DNA of 64,000 bases from JABMOV01 sp964344305 (GCA_964344305.1 CAYFMT010000001.1:169761-233760); one strand, 5' to 3'; counted from the stretch's first letter, positions 25,928-35,235 are shown. The notes: generated from the sequence alone by a model not told the origin. Program-made: numbers and translations.

Positions 25928-26983
25928 ATGGAAAGCAATTTATTGGCCTGGTATGACCAGAATAAGCGGATCTTGCCGTGGCGTAAAAACAGCGACCCAT
26001 ATTCAGTATGGGTGTCTGAGATTATGTTGCAGCAAACTCAGGTTGAAACAGTCATTCCATATTACAATAAATGGATGAAAACATTTCCAACCATTTTGCA
26101 TCTAGCTGATGCGACTCTGGATTCCTGCCTTAAAATTTGGGAAGGATTGGGTTATTACAATCGATGTAAAAATTTTCACAGAGCGGCAAAGACGATTAAA
26201 AACCATTACCATGGAGAAATCCCGCTGGATAAAGCCAGTTTTCAATCACTGCCGGGAGTGGGGGAATACACAGCGAATATGGTCTTAAGCCTTGTGCGCA
26301 ATGAGCCCAGAGTTGCTGTTGATGGAAACATCAAAAGAATCGGGTACCGTCTTCTGGGTATCAAGCATGACACAAGGTATAATGAAAAGCGTGTTCACAC
26401 ATTTCTTTCTCATAAGATAACAGAGAATCGACCAGGTGATTTTAATCAAGCGTTGATGGATTTAGGGAGTTCCCTGTGCACACCATCGACTGCTTTATGC
26501 AATCAGTGCCCAATACGAATCCATTGCAAGGCCGCCAAAACAAATCCGCTTGATTTTGCCATTCGAGCAAAGAAGAAAAAGACCCCATGCCATCATGTTG
26601 TCACTGGAATCATCTGGAAAAATGGAAGTTTTTATATCCAAAAACGTAAAGAAAAACAACATTTGGGAGGGCTGTGGGAATTTCCAGGTGGAAAAGTAGA
26701 AAAAGGCGAGTCAGAAGTGACGGCGTTAATACGTGAAATTGATGAAGAGTGTTCAATCAAAGTCCTTCCAACGACCAAAGTGGGTACGGTGAAGCATGCA
26801 TACAGTCATTTTTCCATCCACCTTTCCCTTTATCATTGTATACCGGAAAATCAACTACCGCGCACTCAACCGGATACCTCAAAGTGGATCACACAAGATG
26901 AAGTTCCGCTTCATGCATTTCCAAAAGCGAATCACAAATTATTCGAATTACTAGACAAGCAACAATGGAAGAAACATGATTAA
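25928..26983 (+). CDS. mutY: A/G-specific adenine DNA glycosylase MutY
   Basis: A 351-residue base-excision enzyme that removes adenine mispaired with 8-oxoguanine. It has PWRKNSDPYSVWVSEIMLQQTQ (with the catalytic Glu; seen around residues 20-42), the HhH region LPGVGEYTANMVLS and VAVDGNIKRI. The [4Fe-4S] ligands follow the Cys-x6-Cys-x2-Cys-x5-Cys spacing (CTPSTALCNQCPIRIHC). The C-terminal Nudix-like domain contains GGKVEKGESEVTALIREIDEE split over two turns. The ATG at 25928 is used; a TTG at 25913 lies inside the operator-like repeat and is rejected. It overlaps the next gene by eight bases. Confidence 0.93.
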   Translation: MESNLLAWYDQNKRILPWRKNSDPYSVWVSEIMLQQTQVETVIPYYNKWMKTFPTILHLADATLDSCLKIWEGLGYYNRCKNFHRAAKTIKNHYHGEIPLDKASFQSLPGVGEYTANMVLSLVRNEPRVAVDGNIKRIGYRLLGIKHDTRYNEKRVHTFLSHKITENRPGDFNQALMDLGSSLCTPSTALCNQCPIRIHCKAAKTNPLDFAIRAKKKKTPCHHVVTGIIWKNGSFYIQKRKEKQHLGGLWEFPGGKVEKGESEVTALIREIDEECSIKVLPTTKVGTVKHAYSHFSIHLSLYHCIPENQLPRTQPDTSKWITQDEVPLHAFPKANHKLFELLDKQQWKKHD

Positions 26984-27680
26984 ATATGCACTATCCATTA
27001 TCTTTTATACGCTGGGCGGAGTTGTTTTTGTTCTGTCGGCCTTGGTTTACTTGACCGTTGCTATATTTATCCACCCAAGAAATCTTTATCCCCTCACACG
27101 TATCATAAGTCGAGTATTTCTGCTGGCCAGTGGACAATGGGTTATCATAGAAGGATCAATTCCGAAAACGAGTGGTCCATACCTGTACATGTTTAATCAC
27201 CAATCAATGTTTGATGGGTTTCTGCTCCAGGGCTCCTTTCGACACTATGTAACGGGAGTGGGGGCAGAAAAACAGTTCAAGTGGTTCATCTGGGGTCGTA
27301 TTGTTAAACGTTTTGGTGTCATTCCAATTAAGCGTTCAAACCTGAAAAAAGCTATTCACAGTCTTGATGCTATGGAAGATGTAATTCGGAATGGAACATC
27401 CTGCATGATTTCACCGGAAGGAACCCGAACTCTGACCGGGGAAATGAGTCCATTTAAAAAGGGACCATTTCATGTCGCGCTTCATACACACGCTACCATT
27501 ATACCCATTGGATTGATTGGGGCTTACGAGGCAAAACCAAAAAACAGAAAAACTATTCGACCTGGATTGATTCGGGTAGTCTATGGAGACCCGATGCCAT
27601 TTGAATCCTACAAAGATTTTTCTGTTGAAGAATTACGGGACACAGTAAAAGAAAAGATTAGTAAATTATCTCATTCATGA
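26976..27680 (+). CDS. plsC: 1-acyl-sn-glycerol-3-phosphate acyltransferase
   Basis: A 234-residue membrane acyltransferase making phosphatidic acid. There is an N-terminal hydrophobic segment (LSIIFYTLGGVVFVLSALVY), the catalytic NHQSMFDGF (HX4D), and the glycerol-phosphate binding motif SPEGTRT. Polar C-terminal residues follow. It overlaps mutY by eight bases. Confidence 0.88.
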   Translation: MIKYALSIIFYTLGGVVFVLSALVYLTVAIFIHPRNLYPLTRIISRVFLLASGQWVIIEGSIPKTSGPYLYMFNHQSMFDGFLLQGSFRHYVTGVGAEKQFKWFIWGRIVKRFGVIPIKRSNLKKAIHSLDAMEDVIRNGTSCMISPEGTRTLTGEMSPFKKGPFHVALHTHATIIPIGLIGAYEAKPKNRKTIRPGLIRVVYGDPMPFESYKDFSVEELRDTVKEKISKLSHS

Positions 27681-27743
27681 TAGCACCAAATTTTCTATCC
27701 ACTATTCAAAACCACGGACACATATCGGGATAATTTTAATACG

Positions 27744-29336
27744 ATGAGAATAAAAGAAATGGTATGTGTAGTGACGGGTGCAGGCGGCAATGTTGGGGGC
27801 GCCCTTGTCAATAGCCTCCGGTCATCTGGCGCGACAGTGGTAGCCATCCACCGTGGCCCATCCTCCTCAATAATGAAAACCCGGCAGGGGTTGTATACTG
27901 TAAAAACCGATCTATCTGATGAAAATACCGTTCGTGTTCTTGTTCGCGAAATCATTTCGCTCACAGGCCCCATCCATGCATGGATAAATGCAGCTGGCGG
28001 GTTTCACATGGGGGAAAGCATTGAAGACGCTACCCTGGATATCTGGAAACAGATGCTTTCTGTTAATTTCATCACTGCGTTGAACAGCAGCAGAGCAGTT
28101 CTGCCATCTATGAAAAAGAATCGATTTGGACGGATTATCAATTTTGGCAGTTTTCCTGGTGAAGATGGCATGGCCAATGCTGCCCCCTATGCAGTATCCA
28201 AAGCTGCTGTTCACACCCTCACAAAAACAATCTGGCAGGAGAACCATGCATACGGTGTGAGTGCGCACGCAATTATTCCTACAACGATTGATACACCGGC
28301 CAACCGAGAGGCGATGCCCGATGAGGACTGGAGCGAATGGGTTACTACAAAAGATATTTCCAATAAAATAATAGATTTGATTCTTACTCCGGGCATTGAT
28401 AGAAAGCCTGAAGAGATAATCATTCCGCTCAGAGGCAGTGGTGGTGCCATTGGTTCATCTTCTGTCCCATCCGAATTACTGGATATATTCGATAGACAGG
28501 ATACGCAAGACCCCATACCGGAGAATTTTGATATCCCCACAACTCAGAGCACTGATGTTGAGCCTTCCTTTAAACCAGATGATAAAAAAGATACTGACCA
28601 TGCGGTCCCCGAGGTGGATACCACCCCAATCACACCTGAGTACACACCTCCGCCTCAACCTGATTTTCTTGTGGAAGATGAAGAATCCGAGACGGAAGAC
28701 ATACTTCAGGATGATTTTGTTCAGCCGGATGCCATGGCAGAGGATTTAACTCTCGATGATGACGAGCCTTTCATTATTGGTGAGAAGGATGAAGTGGTTC
28801 CCAGTTTCATCCAGAAAATTCGTGATCAGTCACAAGAAGATATCGAAGATGAAACACCTGATATTTCAGAGTCAGAACAAGAGGAAGAAAATGTGGAGGG
28901 ACTGGCTGATGCTGTTGCAACAGCCGGGAAAAAACTGACAGAAATCTTTAAACAGTCCTCTGTAGAGGACGAGTCTCCCCAAAAGGATGATTCCGATAAA
29001 ATTGCGCCAGATATGGCTTCATTTGAAATGGTTGAGCATTTAAAAATTCGCCAACAATACGATAAAGCCCTGGCCATGCTTGCCATCATGGAGGAAAATG
29101 GAGCCCCTGAAAGTCGAATTCGTGAAGAGCGGGATGAAATCAGTGAATTAATGTACCATGGTGATGATGGAGAGATGGAGGAAGAAGAAAAAGATTCTTC
29201 TCCCGATGATGACGTAGTTGACACGCCCCCGGTAGATGATGATAATCAGGAAGAAGATATGGATCTTGCCGGGTATCTTGATCGAATTACCACAGAAAAC
29301 CTGTCCGGTTCGGACGATCTTAAAAAAAAAGACTAA
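27744..29336 (+). CDS. SDR-domain protein with long acidic tail, ends in an A9 tract
   Basis: A 530-residue protein in two parts. Residues 1-250 are a short-chain dehydrogenase/reductase: VVTGAGGNVGGAL (nucleotide loop), NAAGG, and the catalytic YAVSK at about residue 150. Residues about 255-520 are very acidic and Pro-rich (EDEESETEDILQDD), with one TPR-like helical hairpin (IRQQYDKALAMLAIMEENG). The stop codon comes three bases after a run of nine A. The -1 frame across that run leads directly into the membrane-SPOR frame that follows, so the true product may be a fusion, either by slippage or because the A-run was miscounted. The oxidoreductase substrate is unknown. Confidence 0.82.
   Translation: MRIKEMVCVVTGAGGNVGGALVNSLRSSGATVVAIHRGPSSSIMKTRQGLYTVKTDLSDENTVRVLVREIISLTGPIHAWINAAGGFHMGESIEDATLDIWKQMLSVNFITALNSSRAVLPSMKKNRFGRIINFGSFPGEDGMANAAPYAVSKAAVHTLTKTIWQENHAYGVSAHAIIPTTIDTPANREAMPDEDWSEWVTTKDISNKIIDLILTPGIDRKPEEIIIPLRGSGGAIGSSSVPSELLDIFDRQDTQDPIPENFDIPTTQSTDVEPSFKPDDKKDTDHAVPEVDTTPITPEYTPPPQPDFLVEDEESETEDILQDDFVQPDAMAEDLTLDDDEPFIIGEKDEVVPSFIQKIRDQSQEDIEDETPDISESEQEEENVEGLADAVATAGKKLTEIFKQSSVEDESPQKDDSDKIAPDMASFEMVEHLKIRQQYDKALAMLAIMEENGAPESRIREERDEISELMYHGDDGEMEEEEKDSSPDDDVVDTPPVDDDNQEEDMDLAGYLDRITTENLSGSDDLKKKD
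29322..29330 (+). other. A9 homopolymer: candidate slippage site
   Basis: Nine consecutive A (codons AAA AAA AAA) precede GAC TAA in the SDR/acidic frame. Moving to the -1 frame here reads through to a Lys/Arg-rich segment followed by a membrane helix and the SPOR protein. The downstream frame opens at 29324, inside this run, after a stop at 29321-29323. Runs of this length are known sites of RNA-polymerase slippage and of sequencing error. Confidence 0.5.
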
Positions 29337-29365
29337 ACTATATTAAGCTAATTCCCCTGGTAGCA

Positions 29366-30292
29366 GTGCTACTGGTTGTGGTAATAGCTGCCCTGGTATA
29401 TATTCCTCAAATATTTGATTCTCCAGTACCGGAAACAGATGTGATTGACCACGCGGTCGTTCTTCCCGATACGACTATTGTTCAGGTGGATTCAGTAAAT
29501 ACAGACACATTGTTAACAAGTCAACCTCTCCCGGATACCGGATTCACCATTACCCCTGACACTGCACTGGTAGCGTTGGATACGGTAGTACCAGACACTC
29601 AGTTTATGGTGATCCCTGAAGATACATTTCAAACAATTGTTGAGTATATAGAAATAGAAATACCGGATACACTTGACCGAGAAGTAGACACCATAGCAAT
29701 TGTTGAATCCGAACCGACCCAAATGGATACTCCAGTAGCTGAGGTACAACCGATAATTGACACAATGATTGAACCCGATCCCGGAATACTAACGGAGGAA
29801 CATGAACCTGTCCTGACCATCGATACGATCCCCATACAGTGGTCACCTCTGGATACCGTAGAAATCAGGGATGACGTTCCTGACACAATTCTGGTAGAGA
29901 TAACAGACCCGGACACACTATTGATATTAGGCGAGTATGCCCTGGCAGCGGAAAAATGGAAAATGGAGAAAGAACCATATATGGACCATTTCACGATTGT
30001 TCTTATGACGGCTTGCTCCAGGGCCACCATTGATACGGTCCTATCTATTTTACCCAATAGAGAAGACATGTATCTATTGCCCAGGGATATAGACAGTCGC
30101 TCCTGTTATATTGTATGCTGGGGGGATTTTGAAACGAGAGATGAAGCAGAAAATCGATTTTCAAATATACCATCATGGTTTGCTGAAAACGGTGTGGTCC
30201 CCATGGTTCGACCACTATTTAAGATAGATCGCCTGACGCGATTATCGCTCACCAGATTGATTATAGAGAAAGACCATATAAAACGAGAATAG
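29366..30292 (+). CDS. Membrane-anchored SPOR-like protein
   Basis: The coordinates use the GTG at 29366, the first conventional start, giving 308 residues. That start lies inside the hydrophobic anchor (LLVVVIAALVYIPQIF), and the sequence before it would encode RLNYIKLIPLVAV, an ideal cytoplasmic edge to the helix, so translation probably begins further upstream, perhaps in the preceding gene. Residues about 20-190 are a low-complexity, Thr/Asp/Pro-rich linker with repeated PDT and DTI units. Residues about 205-300 resemble a SPOR domain (FTIVLMTACSRATI, SCYIVCWGDFETRDEA), which in other proteins binds denuded peptidoglycan at the septum. Role in the periplasm is inferred. Confidence 0.7.
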   Translation: MLLVVVIAALVYIPQIFDSPVPETDVIDHAVVLPDTTIVQVDSVNTDTLLTSQPLPDTGFTITPDTALVALDTVVPDTQFMVIPEDTFQTIVEYIEIEIPDTLDREVDTIAIVESEPTQMDTPVAEVQPIIDTMIEPDPGILTEEHEPVLTIDTIPIQWSPLDTVEIRDDVPDTILVEITDPDTLLILGEYALAAEKWKMEKEPYMDHFTIVLMTACSRATIDTVLSILPNREDMYLLPRDIDSRSCYIVCWGDFETRDEAENRFSNIPSWFAENGVVPMVRPLFKIDRLTRLSLTRLIIEKDHIKRE

Positions 30293-30294
30293 AT

Positions 30295-30858
30295 ATGAAG
30301 AATGTACTGGTGCCACTGGCGGATGGATTTGAAGAAATTGAAGCTGTAACAATTATCGATATTTTAAGACGGGCTGGAGCCAACGTTGTTACCGCAGGAT
30401 TGCTAAAACGAAATGTAGAAGGGTCACATGGCATTAGAATGGTGGCAGACAGCGTCCTTGATGAAGAGCTGGATATGGAATGGAACATGATTGTGCTCCC
30501 AGGTGGAGTGCCGGGTGCCCCAACACTGGCGGAAGATTCACGACTGCTTGATTTAATTAAACAATCTGTCAAGAACGATACACCCGTTGGTGCTATTTGT
30601 GCTGCGCCATTTGCCCTTCACCAGGCAGGGATTCTGGATGATCATTCAGTCACGTCCCACCCGGCATGGAAAGAAAAAATCAAATCAGGAAACCATTCCG
30701 GCAATCGTGTAGAAGTTGATAGATTGGTTATTACAGGTCAATCAGCAGGTACGGCCATGGAATTTGCATTTGCACTTGTAAAAAAACTATTTGGACAGAC
30801 GGTTGTTCAGGAAGTGAACGAAGGGGTGTTGTTCAATCAATTTTCCCCTTCTGATTAA
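30295..30858 (+). CDS. DJ-1/PfpI-family protein
   Basis: A 187-residue protein of the ThiJ/DJ-1 (YajL-like) family. The conserved Glu15 (DGFEEIEAV), the GG turn LPGGVPGA and the nucleophile Cys102 in GAICAAPFAL are present. Members act as stress-protective chaperones, deglycases or amidases, and the exact activity cannot be read from sequence. It starts two bases after the SPOR gene stop and is followed within four bases by a HAD gene. Confidence 0.88.
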   Translation: MKNVLVPLADGFEEIEAVTIIDILRRAGANVVTAGLLKRNVEGSHGIRMVADSVLDEELDMEWNMIVLPGGVPGAPTLAEDSRLLDLIKQSVKNDTPVGAICAAPFALHQAGILDDHSVTSHPAWKEKIKSGNHSGNRVEVDRLVITGQSAGTAMEFAFALVKKLFGQTVVQEVNEGVLFNQFSPSD

Positions 30859-30862
30859 TCCA

Positions 30863-31534
30863 GTGAAAAAGAAAAAACTCTACCTGTTTGATATTGATGG
30901 AACTCTTCTGTCACCGGGACCTGATGCCAGACAGATCATTAATACAGCCATTGAGGAAAAAACAGGCAAGAATCCCGATCTTCAAATAAGCGATGTTGCC
31001 GGGTTCACGGATTTGGTCATTATTAGAAACGCGCTTCATAAGCTAAACTTCAATGGTGAGGCGCATGCATTGATTGGGGAAATTCTGGAGACGTACCTCC
31101 ATCGATTTTCTCAAAAATATAACGCTTCTGAGAGTGGTAAAGTCTTCCAGGATGCTGTGCGATTTCTAGACCATGTAATGAATCGGGGACATGCTGTCGG
31201 CCTGTTAACAGGAAACGTTAAAAGAGGCGCAGAAATAAAATTAAACAAATTCGATCTATTTCATCGGTTTCCATTCGGGGCATTTGGGGACGATGCAGAA
31301 GACCGAATGGGTCTCCCATCCGTGGCGAGAGAAAGAGCCTGGGAGATCCTCGGTGAAGCCTATCGATATGAGGACATGATTATAGTCGGTGACACGGTAC
31401 AGGATGTGCTGGTGGCGAATGACCATGGGATGGAATCCATTATTGTTTGCAGGGTTCCCGAATGGGAGCAAAGTATTGTTGATGCTGGTGCATTCATGGT
31501 GGTTCACGCACTAGATGAAGCCATAGCGAATTAA
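30863..31534 (+). CDS. HAD-family hydrolase, phosphoglycolate phosphatase-like
   Basis: A 223-residue phosphatase with motif I LFDIDGTLL (Asp10, Asp12), a helical cap domain (residues about 18-90), motif II LLTGN, and motif IV VGDTVQDV. It starts at GTG (30863), right after PfpI. The closest general type is phosphoglycolate phosphatase/beta-phosphoglucomutase, but the substrate is undefined. Confidence 0.87.
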   Translation: MKKKKLYLFDIDGTLLSPGPDARQIINTAIEEKTGKNPDLQISDVAGFTDLVIIRNALHKLNFNGEAHALIGEILETYLHRFSQKYNASESGKVFQDAVRFLDHVMNRGHAVGLLTGNVKRGAEIKLNKFDLFHRFPFGAFGDDAEDRMGLPSVARERAWEILGEAYRYEDMIIVGDTVQDVLVANDHGMESIIVCRVPEWEQSIVDAGAFMVVHALDEAIAN

Positions 31535-31544
31535 GGAGAAACAC

Positions 31545-31949
31545 ATGATACTATTTGTTAAAACACTGCATATTATTCTGATTGCCGGGTGGGTTGGGCT
31601 GATTTTCTCTAGGGAATTTTTATGGAACAATTCCACCTGGAATATGGAACCCGCTATTCAAAAAGCAGCACTATTTTTTGTGAGACGGTTGGATTTTATC
31701 CTTGGGATTCTCATTCTCATTACAGGTGGGATAATGATATTCATGGATATGGGTTATCTGAAATTTGGCTGGATGCACACTAAAATCCTGCTCTGGATCA
31801 TCGTTTTTGGCCTGGGACATGTTTTGCGCGTGAAAGCACAAAAGCTATTGGAAGATAAAAACAATATTTCGCCAGCACTTTTATTCAACAGGCTCATGCT
31901 GCTGGGCTTAATGGTTGTAATAATTCTGGTAGAGTTTAAACCATTCTAA
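31545..31949 (+). CDS. Small four-helix membrane protein
   Basis: A 134-residue protein with four membrane segments (about 5-20, 45-65, 80-95 and 113-130). The start LFVKTLHIILIAGWVGLIF resembles CopD/DUF2269-type proteins with an N-terminal His-containing helix. Function is unknown. GGAGAAAC precedes the ATG. It overlaps the converging FGGY kinase gene by 14 bases at their 3' ends, with no terminator visible. Confidence 0.72.
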   Translation: MILFVKTLHIILIAGWVGLIFSREFLWNNSTWNMEPAIQKAALFFVRRLDFILGILILITGGIMIFMDMGYLKFGWMHTKILLWIIVFGLGHVLRVKAQKLLEDKNNISPALLFNRLMLLGLMVVIILVEFKPF

Positions 31950-33393
31950 CCTGAATACCTGCACAACTGAGGGCTTCATGCCATTGTGCAATTTTTTCAG
32001 CGACGGTGTTGCTCGCCAGTTTTGGTTCGAACAGTTGATCGTAATCAGTCTTCAATGTGCTGGCTGTTTCCTGGTCCAGACTGGATAGAAGATAAAAAAC
32101 GCCCATGGCGGTTCTATCTTTAATGGATGAATGCCCGATAGGACGCTGAAGCAGATCAGCAATAAACTGTAAAAGTGGGGGTCGTGCCCCACCACCGCTG
32201 GCTGTAATGATGGATGATTCCTCCACGAGTTTCATTCCCAGGGATTGGACAATATCATAAACAAGGAAGCCAATGGATTCCATACCAGCACGGATGATTT
32301 CATTTGTATTGACGTTATCAAGTTGATATTGAATTGTATCAAACCTGTCTGTCCAGTACGGTGCCGCAAGGCCGATAAATCCGGGTACAAGGACGCCAGG
32401 AGTTGTTTGACCTTCACACCGATCATGCCAAAGCATGTCTTCATGAGGGATGGACAATTCTTCTTCCAGCCAGTAGAAGAGAGAATTACAGGCATTGATG
32501 GTTCCTTCAAGGAGATAATATCTCTCATCCCCATTTGAGTATAAAACACTGGACAATAATTCTGGAATATGTTTCGGAGTGGCCCCAGTATTGAATTGAA
32601 TCGATCCGGAGGTTCCAAAATTCATGGCCAGGGACTGAGGTTTTGTACCTCCCTGACCTATAAGCGCGGCCTGTTGATCTCCTATTACGCAACTCAAGGG
32701 GAATGTATTTCCAGAGAGGGATATATTGCCAAAGTCATGCAGGGTGGGAGTTAATGGGGGCAATGTGGCTGGATCAACAGAAAAATCCTGCATGAGTTCT
32801 GGGGACCAGGTGCAGGTATCGATATCCATAAATAAGGATCGACAGGCAATGGATTCATCTACGAAAGCTTGACCTGTTAATCCATGGGCGATATATGAGC
32901 TGAGAGGACCAAACAATACATTTCCACTTTGAATCTCCGCGTTCAGGGTTGGAATCGATTCAATCAAGTGGGTGTATTTGGGGCCACCAAAATGTGCACT
33001 CAAGGGAGCCCCTGTTATATCCCTTATATGTTCGGACTTGTGTGATAGACGTGACACAATATCCCTGGCGCGGCTGTCCTGCCAGCTGAGGGCAGGTGTA
33101 AGAGGGGCGAGAGTATTTGCATTCCAGAACAGGAACGTGGATCGCTGAACCGTTAATCCGCAACGGATCACATTGCCATGATGTTCCACTACGTATCGCA
33201 GAGCGGTTTCCAGCAGGTTTTTGCATACGTGAAGTGTTTTTTCAGCGTCGCTTTCAACATAAAAGGGTTTAGGACGATGAAGGGCGTGCTTCCTGCGATT
33301 GGTAAAGACGATTTGACCATCTTTAGACACGACAAATACCTTCGTAGAAGAGGTACCGGAATCAAGGACCAGGTAATAATCTGCTGAATTCAT
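31936..33393 (-). CDS. FGGY-family carbohydrate kinase
   Basis: A 485-residue kinase from the ATG at 33393. An upstream ATG at 33498 would add 35 residues that do not fit the family and overlap the MFS gene. The N-terminal ATPase loop is LVLDSGTSSTKVFVV, followed by the FGGY signature region (QRSTFLFWNANT, LSWQDSRA). Phosphate 2 and adenosine motifs appear as MNFGTSGSIQFN and ITASGGGARPPLLQFIADLL. The family includes glycerol, xylulose and related kinases; the substrate is not resolved. It follows the MFS exporter gene on the minus strand. Confidence 0.88.
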   Translation of the reverse strand: MNSADYYLVLDSGTSSTKVFVVSKDGQIVFTNRRKHALHRPKPFYVESDAEKTLHVCKNLLETALRYVVEHHGNVIRCGLTVQRSTFLFWNANTLAPLTPALSWQDSRARDIVSRLSHKSEHIRDITGAPLSAHFGGPKYTHLIESIPTLNAEIQSGNVLFGPLSSYIAHGLTGQAFVDESIACRSLFMDIDTCTWSPELMQDFSVDPATLPPLTPTLHDFGNISLSGNTFPLSCVIGDQQAALIGQGGTKPQSLAMNFGTSGSIQFNTGATPKHIPELLSSVLYSNGDERYYLLEGTINACNSLFYWLEEELSIPHEDMLWHDRCEGQTTPGVLVPGFIGLAAPYWTDRFDTIQYQLDNVNTNEIIRAGMESIGFLVYDIVQSLGMKLVEESSIITASGGGARPPLLQFIADLLQRPIGHSSIKDRTAMGVFYLLSSLDQETASTLKTDYDQLFEPKLASNTVAEKIAQWHEALSCAGIQVRMV

Positions 33394-33467
33394 GGGGCAA
33401 GTTTTAGTCAGTGAAAGCCCAGTAACAAGTGAAAGATTTGGAACAAACCACAATCGCTTGCAATTTT

Positions 33468-34664
33468 TTAATGATGTCTCATTTTTGGGTGCAGCCATCC
33501 TGCAATACTACAGGAAGCAGCGCCGATTCCGATCCAAAAAAATATGACACGAATATCCATGGTACTTGCAAGAATTCCTATTAATGCCGATGAAAGGGCG
33601 GTGACTCCCACAACAGATAGATGAACCATGGAAAACAGCCGCCCATGATACGCATTGGGTGAATGTTTTTGAATGAGAGCTGTGCGACTAACGGTAATGA
33701 ATGGAATACCAATCCCGTGGATGAAAATAAAAATCCACGCCAATTCCACGCTGGTAACCCAGTAAAAAACACTGTATGTAATTCCATCAAGAAACATCCC
33801 AACAAGAAGCAAGAGCCCAGAAGATAAACGGTTTCCAATCATGTACACCAGTATGGTTCCGGTGAGCATACCGAGAGCCATAAAAGATTCCACGAGGGCA
33901 TAATCTGCCACGCCACCCCCCAGAGCATTTTTAATTAAAATTGGTATCCCAACCAGGGCAGGTCCCATGATAAACAAATTGTTTACAATGGTAAGGGCAA
34001 TTAAAAATCCCATAAAAGAGTGCCTGTATGTATACTGTATCCCATTGAGTAATTCCCTCAATGCATGATGCTCGTTTTTCTTTTTGGCTTTTATTTTGGG
34101 TCCGCGAACAAACTGCAGCAGAACAACAGCGACTAAAAATGAAATGGCATCAGCCATAAACAAGGAGGTGAGGGAGATCCATTGCAGAAATATCCCTGCC
34201 AGAGCAGGACCAAGGAACCAGGCAAATTGTTGAGAAGTGGTCATGAGTGAATTCACACGCACAAGGTGTTTTTCATCAACGATCTCTGGAATAAAGGCAT
34301 TGAGAGATGGAGGAAACAGTGTTCCAAATGTGGCACGGATGAATGCAAGGATCCCAAACGAAAGTGCATGTTCATGGCCAAGGATTATCAGAATGGGTAT
34401 CATTACAACTGAGAGTGCCTGAAGCAGGTTAGAGGCAATCATAAGCATCATGCGCCTGTGATTATCGGCTAGAACACCTGCATACAAACCAAAAAGCATG
34501 GCCGGGAGATAGGCGCTCATGGCCACAAGTCCAGTAGCCGTTGAAGACCCTGTGATATCCAGTATCAGCCACATGAGTCCAATACTGTACACCGCATCTC
34601 CCGCTGCAGAGATGGTCTGAGCCAGCCAGAGAAAGAAAATGTTATGGCGGATCGGTGATTGCAT
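33468..34664 (-). CDS. MFS transporter, MFS_3/EntS-like exporter
   Basis: A 398-residue protein with about 12 membrane helices. The start WLAQTISAAGDAVYSIGLMW and the loop LADNHRRMMLM (the DxxxRR motif after helix 2) place it in the MFS_3 group, which includes enterobactin exporters and drug efflux proteins. It is divergent from the ferredoxin gene. The cargo is unknown, and a link with the adjacent kinase is only positional. Confidence 0.88.
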   Translation of the reverse strand: MQSPIRHNIFFLWLAQTISAAGDAVYSIGLMWLILDITGSSTATGLVAMSAYLPAMLFGLYAGVLADNHRRMMLMIASNLLQALSVVMIPILIILGHEHALSFGILAFIRATFGTLFPPSLNAFIPEIVDEKHLVRVNSLMTTSQQFAWFLGPALAGIFLQWISLTSLFMADAISFLVAVVLLQFVRGPKIKAKKKNEHHALRELLNGIQYTYRHSFMGFLIALTIVNNLFIMGPALVGIPILIKNALGGGVADYALVESFMALGMLTGTILVYMIGNRLSSGLLLLVGMFLDGITYSVFYWVTSVELAWIFIFIHGIGIPFITVSRTALIQKHSPNAYHGRLFSMVHLSVVGVTALSSALIGILASTMDIRVIFFWIGIGAASCSIAGWLHPKMRHH

Positions 34665-34829
34665 ATGAAATGACGTTCTGTGTTAAAACAACGAAGGATA
34701 AATTGGAAGGTTTAAGGGTGAAGTTACAAGAGAGATTTTGGATTAGTACGATAATCCGGATTCTAAAGTAAACGCAATTATCCTTTTTAATCTGTTCCCA
34801 AAGAACAGTAACTTTTCTGTGCTTTTCAG

Positions 34830-34845
34830 CGCTCCAAGAGGAGCG
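34830..34845. other. Leader hairpin before the ferredoxin gene
   Basis: CGCTCC-AAGA-GGAGCG, a 6-bp stem followed by AAAATTTTT, 32 bases before the ferredoxin ATG. It could be a weak leader terminator or an mRNA-stabilising hairpin. Nothing else clear is seen in the 213-base divergent gap 34665-34877. Confidence 0.35.
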
Positions 34846-34877
34846 AAAATTTTTGTAACGGAATTTAGGAGCAAACA

Positions 34878-35171
34878 ATGGCATATATTATTGCTGAACC
34901 TTGCGTCGGAACCTGTGATACCGCCTGTGTTGAAGTCTGTCCTGTTGATTGTATACATCCCACGAAAGACACCTGGGATGAAGTAGGATATGACGAAAAC
35001 AATCTTGAAGGGAAAATGCTCTACATCGATCCTGAAGAATGTATCGACTGTGGTGCCTGTGAACCTGAATGTCCACCAGAAGCTATCTTTGAAGAAAGTG
35101 AAGTTCCTGAAGAATGGACAAAATACATCAAGATGAATTACGACTATTTCGATCGGGAGTACGACGGATAG
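34878..35171 (+). CDS. Seven-iron-type ferredoxin
   Basis: A 97-residue electron carrier. The first cluster region is CVGTCDTACVEVCPVDC (Cys9, 13, 17, 21, 25). The second is CIDCGACEPECP (Cys55, 58, 61, 65). The C9...C17...C21-Pro pattern and the line VEVCPVDC resemble Azotobacter-type ferredoxins with one [3Fe-4S] and one [4Fe-4S] cluster, although Cys13 may complete a second [4Fe-4S]. Very acidic. TTTAGGAGC precedes the ATG, and it is a single-gene transcript ended by a strong terminator. Confidence 0.9.
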   Translation: MAYIIAEPCVGTCDTACVEVCPVDCIHPTKDTWDEVGYDENNLEGKMLYIDPEECIDCGACEPECPPEAIFEESEVPEEWTKYIKMNYDYFDREYDG

Positions 35172-35193
35172 CCCATACACCATATCACTGTTG

Positions 35194-35220
35194 AAAACGG
35201 CTGTGTAAACAGCCGTTTTT
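35194..35220 (+). terminator. Rho-independent terminator after ferredoxin
   Basis: A perfect 11-bp stem (35194-35204 with 35209-35219), a GTAA loop and a T-rich tail running to the Mrp gene. Confidence 0.92.
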
Positions 35221-35235
35221 ACTTTTGGAGATTTC

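Noticed and set aside
31936..31949. The 14-base overlap of the small membrane protein and FGGY kinase genes as an antisense regulatory arrangement
   Set aside because: Short 3' overlaps of convergent genes are common in compact genomes, and nothing else supports regulation.
34690..34740. A further copy of the TTAAGG-rich repeat in the MFS-ferredoxin gap
   Set aside because: Only a short AAGGTTTAAGG stretch matches; too little to call a second element.
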